DNA from: Brooklawnia propionicigenes
Lineage (GTDB): Bacteria; Actinomycetota; Actinomycetes; Propionibacteriales; Propionibacteriaceae
Assembly (NCBI RefSeq): GCF_030297015.1
Contig: NZ_AP028056.1
Location: 1,436,939-1,500,938 of the forward strand
DNA: 64,000 nucleotides
Direction of reading: 5' to 3'
Shown: positions 17,954 to 26,706 of the stretch, piece after piece
Position numbering within the stretch: the stretch's first letter is position 1
Layout of the letters: each line of letters opens with the position of its first letter
Notes under the pieces: generated by a model
The model's database searches: none
Told to the model about the DNA's origin: nothing
The model's input: only the letters and a program-made list of their open reading frames with translations
Translations under genes and position numbers: made by a program

Positions 17954-20900
17954 ATGGCGATGAACAACCGAGATCGAGTGGGCAAGGCGTTCGACTTGCT
18001 CTCCGAAGGGCTCCTGGACGAGGTCGATGAGGTCATGACGCGGGCCTACAAGACCGCCGACTGGCCGGCCGCGTGGGCGAAGGAGGATGCCCAGCGTCGG
18101 GGCGGGCCGCTGCGCACGCTGACCAAGCATGACGTGCAGGTCCAGCTCCGCGCGATCACGGAGCAGGGCTACCACTTCAAGGACGTGCTCTCCCGCGCCC
18201 AGCAGGGCTTCGCGTCCGAGCTGCGCGAGACCCGGAACCTGTGGGCACACAACGAGCCCTTCTCCTCCGACGACGCATCACGCGCGCTGGACACGATCGA
18301 GCGTCTGCTACACGCGGTCGGCGCGGTCGATTCCGCCGAAGATGTACGGAAGCTGCGTGTCGATCTCCAGCGCACGGTGTTCGAGGATCAGACCCGCAAG
18401 CAGGTCAAGCGCACGAAGGTGTCGCTCGAACCTGGCTCCGGGCTGCGCCCGTGGCGTGAGGTGATCCGTCCCCACGATGACGTGGCGCGCGGCGCGTTCA
18501 CCGCATCGGAGTTCGCGGCCGACCTGCACCTGGTTCACACCGGTCAGGCGACGAGCCCGGAGTACGGCGATCCGGTCGAGTTCTTCACCCGCACCTACCT
18601 CACCGAGGGTTTGCGCGACCTGCTGTCGCGGGCGCTGCGGCGCCTGAACGGCGAGGCCGGGGCGAGCCCGGTGGTAAACCTTCAGACCAACTTCGGTGGC
18701 GGCAAGACCCACTCGATGCTGGCCCTGTACCACCTCTTCAGCGGCACTCCAGTCAAGGACTTCCCGCAGGAGCTTCAGGAACTCATCGCCGCGAACGGCA
18801 ACCCCGATCTCGGCGCACTCGATGTGCGACGGGTGGCGCTCGTCGGCACCTACCTGAAGGCCGGGTCGCCGCTCATCAAGGACGACGGTACCGAGGTTCG
18901 CACGCTCTGGGGTGAACTCGCCTGGCAGCTCGGCGGGCGTGAAGCCTACGACCTGATCGCCGAGGACGACCGCGCCGGCACCAACCCCGGTGAGGCGCTG
19001 CGCACCCTGATCGTGCGCTACTCGCCGTCGCTGATCCTGATCGACGAGTGGGTGGCCTACGCACGCCAGCTCGTCACGGACAAGGAACTGCCCTCGGGTT
19101 CGTTCGAGACGCAGTTCACCTTCGCGCAGTCTCTGACCGAGATCGTGCGCTCGGTGCCGGGCGTGATGCTCGTGGTCTCGATCCCGGCCTCCGACACTGG
19201 CACCGAGGGACGCGGGAGTGACATTGAGATCGGTGGCGCAAACGGCCAGCTCGCGCTCGAACGCCTCCAGAACGTGATCCGTCGCGTCGCCGATCAGTGG
19301 CGGCCGTCGAGCAAGGACGAGTCGTTCGAGATCGTCAGGCGCCGGCTGTTCCAGGCACCGAACGCCGACGGCCTTACGACCATCTCCGCCGTGGCGCGCA
19401 GCTTCACGAACCTGTACCGCAACAACACCGCACTGTTCCCGCGCGATGCAGCGTCGCCGAACGACGACTACGAGAAGCGCATCCGCGCCTCGTACCCGTT
19501 GCATCCCGAGCTGCTGGATCGTCTGTATGAGGACTGGTCGACGCTGGAGCGGTTCCAGCGCACCCGTGGCGTGCTGAAGCTCGTCTCGTCAATCGTGCAC
19601 GAGTTGTGGGCATCGAACGACGCCTCGCCGCTGATCCTGCCCGGCAACGTGCCGCTCGATGCAACGACCGTGAACACGGACCTGACGCAGTACCTCGAAG
19701 ATCAGTGGAAACCGATCATCGACTCCGACATCGACGGCCCAGGCTCGACCGCGCAGCAGATCGACCTCGACCGCCCCAACCTCGGCCAGCGGTTCGTCAC
19801 CCAGCGCATCGCCCGGACGATCTTCATGGGCGCAGCACCTCGGATCAAGAGCAGCCGTAAGGGTCTCGACAAGCAGTACCTCTGGCTCGGCACCGCAGTT
19901 CCCGGTGACACTCTCGGGAACTTCGGCAGTGCCGTCGAACTGCTCGCGCAGCGCTCGACCTACTTCTACGAGGAGCAGGGCCACTACTGGTTCGACACCC
20001 AGCCCTCGGTCACGAAGACTGCGAACGACTACGCCGAGCGTCTCCGTGAGGATGTCGAGACGGTGTGGAACGAGATCACCCGCCGCCTCCAAGGAGAGGA
20101 GCGCGTGCGCGGTGTGTTCGACCGGGTCCACATCGCGCCATCGTCGTCCGCCGACATCCCCGACCTTGAAGACACGCGCCTGGTGATCGCGCACCCGCGG
20201 CACGCCCGTCGCAAGCAGGACGGCGCCGACTCGGCCGCGCATGCGTGGGTCCGTGACGCTATCGAGAGCAAGGGTGCCAGCCAGCGCATCCATCGCAACA
20301 CGCTGATCTTCCTCCTCGCCGACAAGAGCGAGTTGGAGAGCCTCGAAGCCGCAACCCGCAGCTACCTCGGCTGGAAGCGAGTCCAGGCCACCAGCGACAG
20401 CCTCAACCTGTCTGCGCAACAGCGCAAGCAGACCGACGACTGGGTCTCCCGGCTCGATCAGACCGTCTCCGACCGCATCCGCGACACCTTCGTCTGGGCG
20501 GTTTACCCCGAGCAGTTCGACCCGACCAAGCCGTTCGAGCTGGTCGCCGACAGAGTGCCCGATTCCGGCGGACGCTCGCTGGCCGAGCGCGTCAGCGCCA
20601 AACTCGGGCGCGAGGATCAGCTCGTCACCGACTTCGGCGCACCGATCCTCGGGGCCACGCTGCATCACGAGCTCGGCGCTCTCTGGCGCGACGCTGGCGA
20701 GATCACCGTTGGAGAATTGTGGGGCTATTTCACCCGCTACACCTATCTGCCTCGCCTCGTCCGACGCGAGGTGCTCGACGGCGCCATCGAACAGTCGCTC
20801 TCGGCTGTGCTCGTTGACAACGAGCGGTTCGCCATCGCGTCAGGCAAGGATGCCGAGACTGGCCGCTACCGCGGCCTCCTCGTCGCGCCAAACCCGAACA

Positions 20901-21355
20901 CCCGGATTCAGGTCACCGACAGCACCCTGCTCATCGATACCGAGCGCGCCCAGAAGCAGGTCGATGCAGACCGGATCGCGGCCGCACGGGAAGCATCCGC
21001 AAGCGCTGCAACGGCGGATAGCGACTCGGCCAGTGTCGGTCCGGTTGACTTCGTGTGGACGGGCAGTTCGTCCGTGGAGGGAGGCGAGCAGTCAGAGGCC
21101 GAGTCCGCGCTGAAGGCAGTGCTCGCCAGGTTCTTCGGATCGGTGAAAATCGACTCCGACCGCTACGCGCGCGACATCGGCAACGTGACCCGCGAAGTGA
21201 TCGACCGCCTTGCCGGCGCGGGCGCCCGGCTCGACATCACCATCGACATCCAGGCCACCAAGCCCGAAGGCTTCGACGAGTCCGAGGTCCGCACGATCGG
21301 CGAGAACGCACGCGTCCTCAAGTTCGACCCCAGCTCCGGCTTCGAGAAGAGCTGA
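17954..21355 (+). CDS. DUF499 AAA-type ATPase with N-terminal Swt1-type HEPN domain
   Basis: 1133 residues. Positions about 1-125 form a Swt1-like HEPN domain with RNLWAHN (R94-x4-H99). Then a DUF499 ATPase: FFTRTYLTEGL, Walker A NFGGGKTHSM (246-255), Walker B LILIDEWVAYA, and a long C-terminal region with DUF499-type repeats plus an acidic linker near 1015-1060. It is the usual partner of DUF1156 methylases and is presumed to be an energy-dependent controller or nuclease-recruiting factor. ATG 17954 follows GGAGACACG. The 60-bp gap to the previous gene is the largest inside the operon. RNase activity of the HEPN part is suggested by the motif but not proven. Confidence 0.87.
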   Translation: MAMNNRDRVGKAFDLLSEGLLDEVDEVMTRAYKTADWPAAWAKEDAQRRGGPLRTLTKHDVQVQLRAITEQGYHFKDVLSRAQQGFASELRETRNLWAHNEPFSSDDASRALDTIERLLHAVGAVDSAEDVRKLRVDLQRTVFEDQTRKQVKRTKVSLEPGSGLRPWREVIRPHDDVARGAFTASEFAADLHLVHTGQATSPEYGDPVEFFTRTYLTEGLRDLLSRALRRLNGEAGASPVVNLQTNFGGGKTHSMLALYHLFSGTPVKDFPQELQELIAANGNPDLGALDVRRVALVGTYLKAGSPLIKDDGTEVRTLWGELAWQLGGREAYDLIAEDDRAGTNPGEALRTLIVRYSPSLILIDEWVAYARQLVTDKELPSGSFETQFTFAQSLTEIVRSVPGVMLVVSIPASDTGTEGRGSDIEIGGANGQLALERLQNVIRRVADQWRPSSKDESFEIVRRRLFQAPNADGLTTISAVARSFTNLYRNNTALFPRDAASPNDDYEKRIRASYPLHPELLDRLYEDWSTLERFQRTRGVLKLVSSIVHELWASNDASPLILPGNVPLDATTVNTDLTQYLEDQWKPIIDSDIDGPGSTAQQIDLDRPNLGQRFVTQRIARTIFMGAAPRIKSSRKGLDKQYLWLGTAVPGDTLGNFGSAVELLAQRSTYFYEEQGHYWFDTQPSVTKTANDYAERLREDVETVWNEITRRLQGEERVRGVFDRVHIAPSSSADIPDLEDTRLVIAHPRHARRKQDGADSAAHAWVRDAIESKGASQRIHRNTLIFLLADKSELESLEAATRSYLGWKRVQATSDSLNLSAQQRKQTDDWVSRLDQTVSDRIRDTFVWAVYPEQFDPTKPFELVADRVPDSGGRSLAERVSAKLGREDQLVTDFGAPILGATLHHELGALWRDAGEITVGELWGYFTRYTYLPRLVRREVLDGAIEQSLSAVLVDNERFAIASGKDAETGRYRGLLVAPNPNTRIQVTDSTLLIDTERAQKQVDADRIAAAREASASAATADSDSASVGPVDFVWTGSSSVEGGEQSEAESALKAVLARFFGSVKIDSDRYARDIGNVTREVIDRLAGAGARLDITIDIQATKPEGFDESEVRTIGENARVLKFDPSSGFEKS

Positions 21356-21363
21356 GGGCACCG

Positions 21364-22755
21364 GTGGCTCGATTCGGAAACGATCAGACGAACATCGGTC
21401 GCCTCGATGTCCGCACGGTGGACGAAGGCGGTCGAGTTGAGGCCTTCTTCATTCCGACCGAGCCACCACATGAAGAGTCCTCGGCACACCGGCGCTTGGC
21501 TGAAGGTGTGAAGCTCGTGGAGTTCGACGCTGCAACGGGCATCCTGCAGATTCACCCCATCAACACACTCTCAACCCACAGCGAGTACCTTGGCCCGAAG
21601 TACGAACAGGTGCAGACGCTTTCCCTGGAAACCTCTTTGCTGGATGAGTATTTCGAGGGCTCCGACTTGGAGTCAATCTTTGAGACGCTACCGCCCGGAT
21701 TCGTCAAGGACTTCGCCTACGGCCTCGGGTTACTCAAGGACTGCAACCGGCTGATTCGGTTGATCGAGACCAACACTCCCTGCACAGAGATCATCTTCAC
21801 CGACGGCAACAGTGCCGCCATCAGCGGATCAGGGTTCCACCTCGGCCTATCGCGCTTCGCTGCGATCTGGGCCGAGATCGGTCGGATCAATGACCGGGGA
21901 AATCGTGCGGCGGGTCGAGTGAAGGACGTATTCGTACACAACAACCTCGCCGCGACGCTTGGTCTCGCCAGCGCAGAGTTCTCGCTTGGGCGACACCCGG
22001 ACTCGCGCGTGATCGCGAAGGCCGCCGACGGGATCGAAGAACTCAGTAGCGTTGAACGTGATGCTCTGGTCGAAGCGGTCGCGTCCGAGTCGGCAGCGAT
22101 AGCAGCAGGATCGCCCCAGAAGTTTCAGCAGCTCAAGCGAGACATCGAGCTCGTCAGCCTTGACCGCCTCATCGAGGCGTACGTCGAGGCCTTGGAACAG
22201 GGCAAGGCCGAGCCGTACTGGCAAGCCTTCTTCGATGACAACGCCTTCGCGCTGCAACAGGTCTTCGGAGCCCCGATGGTCAGTGTGCGCTCCGGAGCGA
22301 CGGTAGGCGGTCGCGGCCTGTCGGGAAGCGGCGACAAGATCGCGGACTACCTGTTCAAGAACTCGCTCACGAACAACGTCGCCCTGGTGGAGATCAAGAA
22401 GCCGACGACGCAGTTGCTAGAGGCACGTGAGTACCGCCAGGGTGTGTTCGGTCCTTCGAAGGAGCTCAACGGTGCGGTCTCCCAGGTGCTCGATCAGGCG
22501 TACAACCTGACAAAGAACCTCACTGGCCTGAAGGAGAGCTCGCGTCAATGGGACTTGGAGTCCTACGCAGTCTCCTGCTTCGTCGTTGCCGGGCGCACAC
22601 CGTCTGCCAGCGATCCGGCAAGACAGAAGTCGTTCGAGTTGTATCGTGCGAACTCTCGCAGCGTGACCATCGTGACCTACGACGAGATTCTTGAACGACT
22701 AAGACTCCTTCGCAACTTCCTCACACCGGCGTTACCCGCAGCCGAGGATGTCTGA
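21364..22755 (+). CDS. Shedu family nuclease (SduA, DUF4263)
   Basis: 463 residues. The C-terminal DUF4263 domain (about 255-440) is well marked: WQAFFDDNAFALQQVFG, SGDKIADYLFKN, VALVEIKKPTTQLL (E-x-K of the PD-(D/E)XK fold), YRQGVFGPSKELNGAVSQVLDQ, then SCFVVAGRTP. The N-terminal part differs from one Shedu to another and probably senses the trigger. Shedu alone is a known one-gene anti-phage system; here it is embedded in a methyltransferase/ATPase operon. GTG 21364 follows GAGGGCACC and lies 8 bp after the DUF499 stop. The 3' end overlaps the start of the next gene (ATGTCTGA). Confidence 0.88.
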   Translation: MARFGNDQTNIGRLDVRTVDEGGRVEAFFIPTEPPHEESSAHRRLAEGVKLVEFDAATGILQIHPINTLSTHSEYLGPKYEQVQTLSLETSLLDEYFEGSDLESIFETLPPGFVKDFAYGLGLLKDCNRLIRLIETNTPCTEIIFTDGNSAAISGSGFHLGLSRFAAIWAEIGRINDRGNRAAGRVKDVFVHNNLAATLGLASAEFSLGRHPDSRVIAKAADGIEELSSVERDALVEAVASESAAIAAGSPQKFQQLKRDIELVSLDRLIEAYVEALEQGKAEPYWQAFFDDNAFALQQVFGAPMVSVRSGATVGGRGLSGSGDKIADYLFKNSLTNNVALVEIKKPTTQLLEAREYRQGVFGPSKELNGAVSQVLDQAYNLTKNLTGLKESSRQWDLESYAVSCFVVAGRTPSASDPARQKSFELYRANSRSVTIVTYDEILERLRLLRNFLTPALPAAEDV

Positions 22756-23813
22756 TCGAGATGGCACGTCCACCCGCGTGGAGGCACCGCTCGACGAGGC
22801 TCGGCGACAGGCGCTTGTCGCGATCGACTCCCGGTGATCGACGCAGCTTCAGCGACTTCATCGTCCACATCCATCTCGCGTGGCAGAACCTGCTTCACGC
22901 TGACCGGATGCGCCGAAAGGCTGAAATCTTCTACCGTGAGTCAGGCGGTCGGCGCCTCTTCAAGCGAAACCCCGACGGCTCGAAGAAGACCTGGGACCTG
23001 AGCCAGTGCCTCAGGCACGAGTTCAAGGACAACGACCCGATCAGGGCCAACGTCGAGTTCGTCGTTGGGCTGCGCAATCACGTCGAACACCGCTTCCAGG
23101 ACTCGGTCTTGGTTGCTACAGCCGCACAGGCACACGCCTGCATCATCAACTTCGAGGCGGAACTCGTACGCAGGTTCGGCTCCCGCGAGACGCTGGGTTC
23201 GGAACTGAAGTTCCCCGTCTTCGTGCAGTCGCTCAGCCCTTCGAGGTACGAGGAACAACACAACCTCCGACGCGGACTGCCGACCACGGTTTCTACCTTC
23301 ATCACTGAGTTCCAAGCCGGTCTTCCCGACGAGGTGCGCAGTGACGAGCGATTCGCCTACCGACTCCTGCTGCTTCGGATGAAGGGACCAAAGACGGAGG
23401 CAGACCTCGCGCTCAACTTCGTGCGACAGGAAGACCTCAGCGAGAAGGAACTTCAGGCGCTCCTCGGGCAGGAAGGCAGCGTGATCGTTGCCGAGAAGTA
23501 CCGCGAAGCAGTGCATGGCGATGAGATGTTGCCTAAGGCGGCTGCGGCTGCGGTGGAGCAGCGCATTCCGTTCAAGTTCAGAGTCAACGACTTCACCGCC
23601 ATCCGGAAGGCGTGGCAGATCGGCCCGGCCAAGAGTGGTGACAAGGAGCAGTTGCCGAAGTCGGACGGCTACTGCGTCTACTCGCCCGCGTTCAAGCAGT
23701 TCGTCTACCGGCCGAAACTCGTCGAGCGGATAGTCGGAGCGATCGATACTGCCGAGAAGTACCAAGCCATACTTGGCCGGTCACCAACGTTGAAGGGGAC
23801 GGACGGAGGCTGA
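22748..23813 (+). pseudogene. DUF3644 protein with apparent 5' frameshift
   Basis: The main reading frame (open from an ATG at 22761, 350 codons) encodes a DUF3644-type protein: SFSDFIVHIHLAWQNLLHA, then GLRNHVEHR with a HEPN-like R-x4-H (R105-H110 of that frame), later FKQFVYRPKLVERIV. Its first 28 residues are Arg-rich and look like out-of-frame DNA. Another frame begins at ATG 22748, overlaps the Shedu stop by 8 bp, and reads MSDRDGTSTRVEAPLDEARR-QALVAID, which fits the expected family N-terminus, but ends at TGA 22835. A one-base change near 22830 would join the two. Either the gene is broken, the read is wrong, or the shorter start is used. Confidence 0.7.
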
Positions 23814-24076
23814 GCGGGCACCCACAAGATCGAGTGCCCGTGCGGAGTGCAGTGGCAAGACTCCGTTGCCGAGCGCAGTGACTTGCTGGTTCTGAGTCAG
23901 GTCGCTGGCATCGGTGACCCATCCAGTCTGCAAGCCCATCAGCCACTCCACGAACGCGGTGCTGGGCGGGGGCCGTCGGCATCGTTCAGGAGGGCAGTGG
24001 CGCTGGCGCCGGGCGTCCGGTGATGTGTTCCCAGCGGGCGATGGCGTCGGCGTAGCGTCCCCAGCGCTGAACAGCC
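23781..24076 (-). pseudogene. Decayed C-terminal piece of a phage-type cytosine-C5 DNA methyltransferase
   Basis: On the minus strand one frame reads RYADAIARWEHITGRPAPAP and stops near 23990. The next frame continues with STAFVEWLMGLQTGWVTD and QVTALGNGVLPLHSARAL, where ALGNGV is the conserved motif X of C5 methylases and FVEWLMGL a typical target-recognition neighbour. The two halves are in different frames, and motifs I and IV are absent, so this is a frameshifted relic of a longer gene. It sits between the defence operon and the core genes and marks the decayed right flank of the island. Confidence 0.65.
23814..23840 (+). terminator. Possible operon terminator hairpin
   Basis: Directly at the stop of the DUF3644 gene the DNA forms a 7-bp stem CGGGCAC/GTGCCCG with a 12-nt loop. 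No T-run follows, so termination is only suggested by position at the end of the operon. Confidence 0.3.
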
Positions 24077-24301
24077 CGTCGATTAGGGACCACAGGGTCT
24101 CCGACTCGGCTCTCCTCTTCGGCGAGCCAGCCTGTCCGTGGAGGGCGAAGTCGATGATCTGGAGAGACAGTGCGATTGTCCCTCGTCTCGCTCGCAGGTG
24201 GTCGAACGTTCTCCCGCCGCGCGATGAGTCCGTCGCCAGTGCGGGGCGGAACAGTACGCCGGGCGAGGGGGAAGATGCGGAAGCGTTGGTGAGGAGCGCC
24301 G

Positions 24302-24535
24302 TCAAGGGAAGCCGGTAGGCCGATCCAGCGCGTCCAGCCGCAGGTCGGCCAGATCGCCGAGAACGGCGCCGGCCTTGTATAGGTCGAGTTGCGTTGTCGC
24401 GCAGATGCCAGCTTGCAGTCCGGGGTCCGACTCCACGCGGTAGAGGTTCTCGACTCCGTCGACGTTGTTGGGTTCGAAGAAGGCCGACGCCTTGACGGTG
24501 CCCAGGGATGTAGACAGCTCGGCGGTGGTTCGCAC
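24302..24535 (-). CDS. Hypothetical protein, probably 3'-truncated
   Basis: 77 codons from a GTG 7 bp after the D-2-hydroxyacid dehydrogenase stop: MRTTAELSTSLGTVKASAFF, EPNNVDGVENLYRVES, then QLDLYKAGAVLGDLADLRLD. The composition is natural for a real gene, but the chain is short and ends in a stretch that runs into the island border, so it may be the head of a longer protein cut by the insertion. The family is not recognised. It is likely co-transcribed with the dehydrogenase. Confidence 0.45.
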   Translation of the reverse strand: MRTTAELSTSLGTVKASAFFEPNNVDGVENLYRVESDPGLQAGICATTQLDLYKAGAVLGDLADLRLDALDRPTGFP

Positions 24536-24542
24536 GCAGGGA

Positions 24543-25505
24543 TTAGGCGCGGACTTCGTCCACTCGGTTGATCGGACGCCCTGAAGCGAATGCGCGGATG
24601 TTGTCGCCGATCATGGAGACCAGACGCTGCCGCGTCTCCAGGCCACGCCAGCCCATGTGCGGCGTGATGATGACGTTGTCCATCGTGTACAGCGGGCTCG
24701 CATCGTCCAATGGCTCCACCTCCTGCACGTCCAGACCGGCGCCGGCGATGACACCGTCGTTCAGCGCCTGAATCAGGGCCTTCTCGTCGATCAGCGCGCC
24801 CCGGGCCGTATTGATCAGGTAGGCGCTCGGCTTCATCATCGCCAGTGTCTCGCTGTTAATCATGTGCCTGGTCGACTCATTCAGCGGGCAGTTGAGCGAG
24901 ATGAAATCGCTCTTCTCGAAGACCTCGTTATTGGTCGTGAAGTGGATTCCGTCCACATCGTCCCGTGCGGTTCTGGTGGCAACGAGGATCTTCATGTCCA
25001 TGGCCTGCGCAACCTTGATGATCTGCCGGGCGATATTCCCATAGCCGATCACGCCGAGCGTCTTTGCGTTGACTTCCACGTGGTCGACCATCAGGTGCTT
25101 GTGGAAGTTGTCGTGGTTTCCCTGCGCGAGCATCCGGATCTGCTTCTGCAACGAGCTGGCCAGGCTCAGCATCAGCAGAATCGCTGTGTGTGCCACGCGT
25201 TCGCTGCTGTACGCGGGGATATTGCACACCATGATGCCTTTGTCGCGCGCCGCGTCCAGGTCAATGTTGTTGTACCCGGTGCCGGCCTCGCAGATCATCT
25301 TCACGCTGTCGGGGAACTGACGGATAATGTCGCCGGCGACCTTCATTTCCTTCGTGACGACGATGGTGAAACCGTCGACCCGCTCCAGAATCTTGTCCTC
25401 CGGTGTCTCGTCGTAAATCACCACGTCCGAGGCGATCTGGTTGTAATCGACCTTTCCGTCATAGTCCACCAGGCTGGCGTTCAGTACGACGGTCTTGTCA
25501 TCCAT
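24543..25505 (-). CDS. D-isomer-specific 2-hydroxyacid dehydrogenase, NAD-dependent
   Basis: 320 residues. The N-terminal substrate-binding half includes GFTIVVTKEMK and CEAGTGYNNIDLDAA. The NAD-binding Rossmann motif is GVIGYGNIARQI, followed by SLNCPLNESTRHMI, TARGALIDEKAL (with the catalytic Arg region) and the catalytic His in ITPHMGW. It reduces a 2-keto acid to the D-hydroxy acid, or the reverse; close relatives include glycerate and lactate dehydrogenases, and the exact substrate cannot be told. ATG 25505 has AGGGGGA at a good distance; longer frames lack this. It is the first clear core-type gene to the right of the island. Confidence 0.88.
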   Translation of the reverse strand: MDDKTVVLNASLVDYDGKVDYNQIASDVVIYDETPEDKILERVDGFTIVVTKEMKVAGDIIRQFPDSVKMICEAGTGYNNIDLDAARDKGIMVCNIPAYSSERVAHTAILLMLSLASSLQKQIRMLAQGNHDNFHKHLMVDHVEVNAKTLGVIGYGNIARQIIKVAQAMDMKILVATRTARDDVDGIHFTTNNEVFEKSDFISLNCPLNESTRHMINSETLAMMKPSAYLINTARGALIDEKALIQALNDGVIAGAGLDVQEVEPLDDASPLYTMDNVIITPHMGWRGLETRQRLVSMIGDNIRAFASGRPINRVDEVRA

Positions 25506-25670
25506 GATCAGATCCCCCTTTGGAATGTGGCTCCTTTGTCGAAACTCGCCCTTGAAGCCCCGGTTAGTCCAAGCGACTCTACTCCGCTTACCCCCTCCCG
25601 TTTCGACCTGGCTGCCTGCCGTTCCGGCTTCGCTTCGAAGGCTCCCGTGCGCAGATCGAGGCACTCGACC

Positions 25671-26561
25671 TCAGGCGGGGCTGTCGCTGCTGGCCGCCAG
25701 CAACGGCACCAGCACATCGCTGATCGGTGTCGCAATGCCGTGGGCACGTCCGCGGCGCTGCATGACGCCGTTACGGATATCCCACTCGAGCGGCCGCCCC
25801 GCCTCGCGGTCGGCGAGGATGGAGCTGCTCATGTCGGCCGGGGAGGTCTGGAAGACTTCGACGATCTGCTGCGGCACGTCGTCGCCAAGTACTGCGCCCT
25901 CGGCCCGCGCCACCGTCAGGCACTCCCGCAGATATGCCAGGGCAAGCTCGGCGATATCCGGCCTGGTGAACATCCCGGAGCGGCGGCCCGTGAGGACCAT
26001 GAACCCCGCGACCGCGTTCTGCAGCAGCTTGCGCCACGCCACCGACGTGAAGTCGCCGGCCAGTTCGACGGCGCACCAGCTGCCGCGCAGCGCATCCAGC
26101 ACCACACGGGACTCCGGCCTGTCCGGCAGTGTCACGTGTGCTTCGTCACGCAACCAGATCGAACCGTCGGGCTGCGGCTCGGAAGGAAACCAAACGACAG
26201 CCGGGATGACCCTGGCCGCACCGGCATAAGGCCGGACGATCGACTCTTGCTCCACACCGTTCTGCAGCACGCAGACGACGGTGTCAGGGCCGCACAATGC
26301 CTTCAGCCACGGCGCTGCTCCCTCGACCTGAGTCGCCTTCACCGCGAGGAAGACCAGATCAACGGTTCCACCGGCCTGCGCCGGGTCGGTCTGCACGGGT
26401 CCCGGCACCACGATGCGGCCGTGCGACGTCTGCAGCTCGAGCTGATCACGCGCAGTCCGCCCACAGATCCTCGGGCGACGGCCGGCCTCGTACAGCGCCG
26501 CAGCCACGGTCGTACCGATCGCGCCCGGACCCACAACCGCAACGGATGGACTCATCGACAT
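25671..26561 (-). CDS. Ketopantoate reductase (PanE/ApbA) family oxidoreductase
   Basis: About 296 residues. The N-terminal NADP-binding site is VAVVGPGAIGTTVAAAL, followed by LVFLAVKATQ, LQNGVEQE, then the ApbA C-terminal domain with WRKLLQNAVAGF (catalytic Lys), SSILADREAGRPLEWD and NGVMQRRGRAHGIATP. It belongs to 2-dehydropantoate 2-reductases, NADPH enzymes of pantothenate synthesis, though many relatives act on other keto acids and no other pan gene is nearby. ATG 26561 is preferred because AGGGAG lies 6 bp upstream; ATG 26567 is directly next to it. It is 165 bp from the dehydrogenase and on the same strand. Confidence 0.85.
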   Translation of the reverse strand: MSMSPSVAVVGPGAIGTTVAAALYEAGRRPRICGRTARDQLELQTSHGRIVVPGPVQTDPAQAGGTVDLVFLAVKATQVEGAAPWLKALCGPDTVVCVLQNGVEQESIVRPYAGAARVIPAVVWFPSEPQPDGSIWLRDEAHVTLPDRPESRVVLDALRGSWCAVELAGDFTSVAWRKLLQNAVAGFMVLTGRRSGMFTRPDIAELALAYLRECLTVARAEGAVLGDDVPQQIVEVFQTSPADMSSSILADREAGRPLEWDIRNGVMQRRGRAHGIATPISDVLVPLLAASSDSPA

Positions 26562-26599
26562 CGTCATCTCCCTTGATCAATCCTCGGACGCCCACAGTA

Positions 26600-26706
26600 G
26601 CCTCGACCGGCCGACCGGGGCCGTCGGGTCCGGCCGCCATGGTGAGTTTCTTTCCGCGTTCTGGCTGCTGGTTCCCGGCGCGCTCGGGTTGGTCGGCATT
26701 CGGTGA
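26600..26706 (+). pseudogene. Remnant of a ThrE-type threonine/serine exporter
   Basis: One frame reads FLSAFWLLVPGALGLVGIR followed by a stop at 26704-26706, a typical C-terminal membrane stretch of the ThrE/DUF3815 exporters. A second frame just upstream reads GRPGPSGPAAMVSF, the usual preceding loop. The switch near 26645 shows a frameshift, and the rest of the exporter is missing. It abuts the truncated antiporter frame. Confidence 0.5.

Noticed and set aside
10338-23813. Calling the operon DISARM or BREX
   Set aside because: No DUF1998 protein, drmA-type helicase or phospholipase-D gene and no pglZ, brxL or brxC gene are present; only the general idea of methylase plus helicase is shared.
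24306-24322. A possible right attachment site similar to the tRNA stretch AAGCCGTAGGTC
   Set aside because: AAGCCGGTAGGCC needs an inserted base and a mismatch in 12 positions, which is expected by chance in GC-rich DNA.
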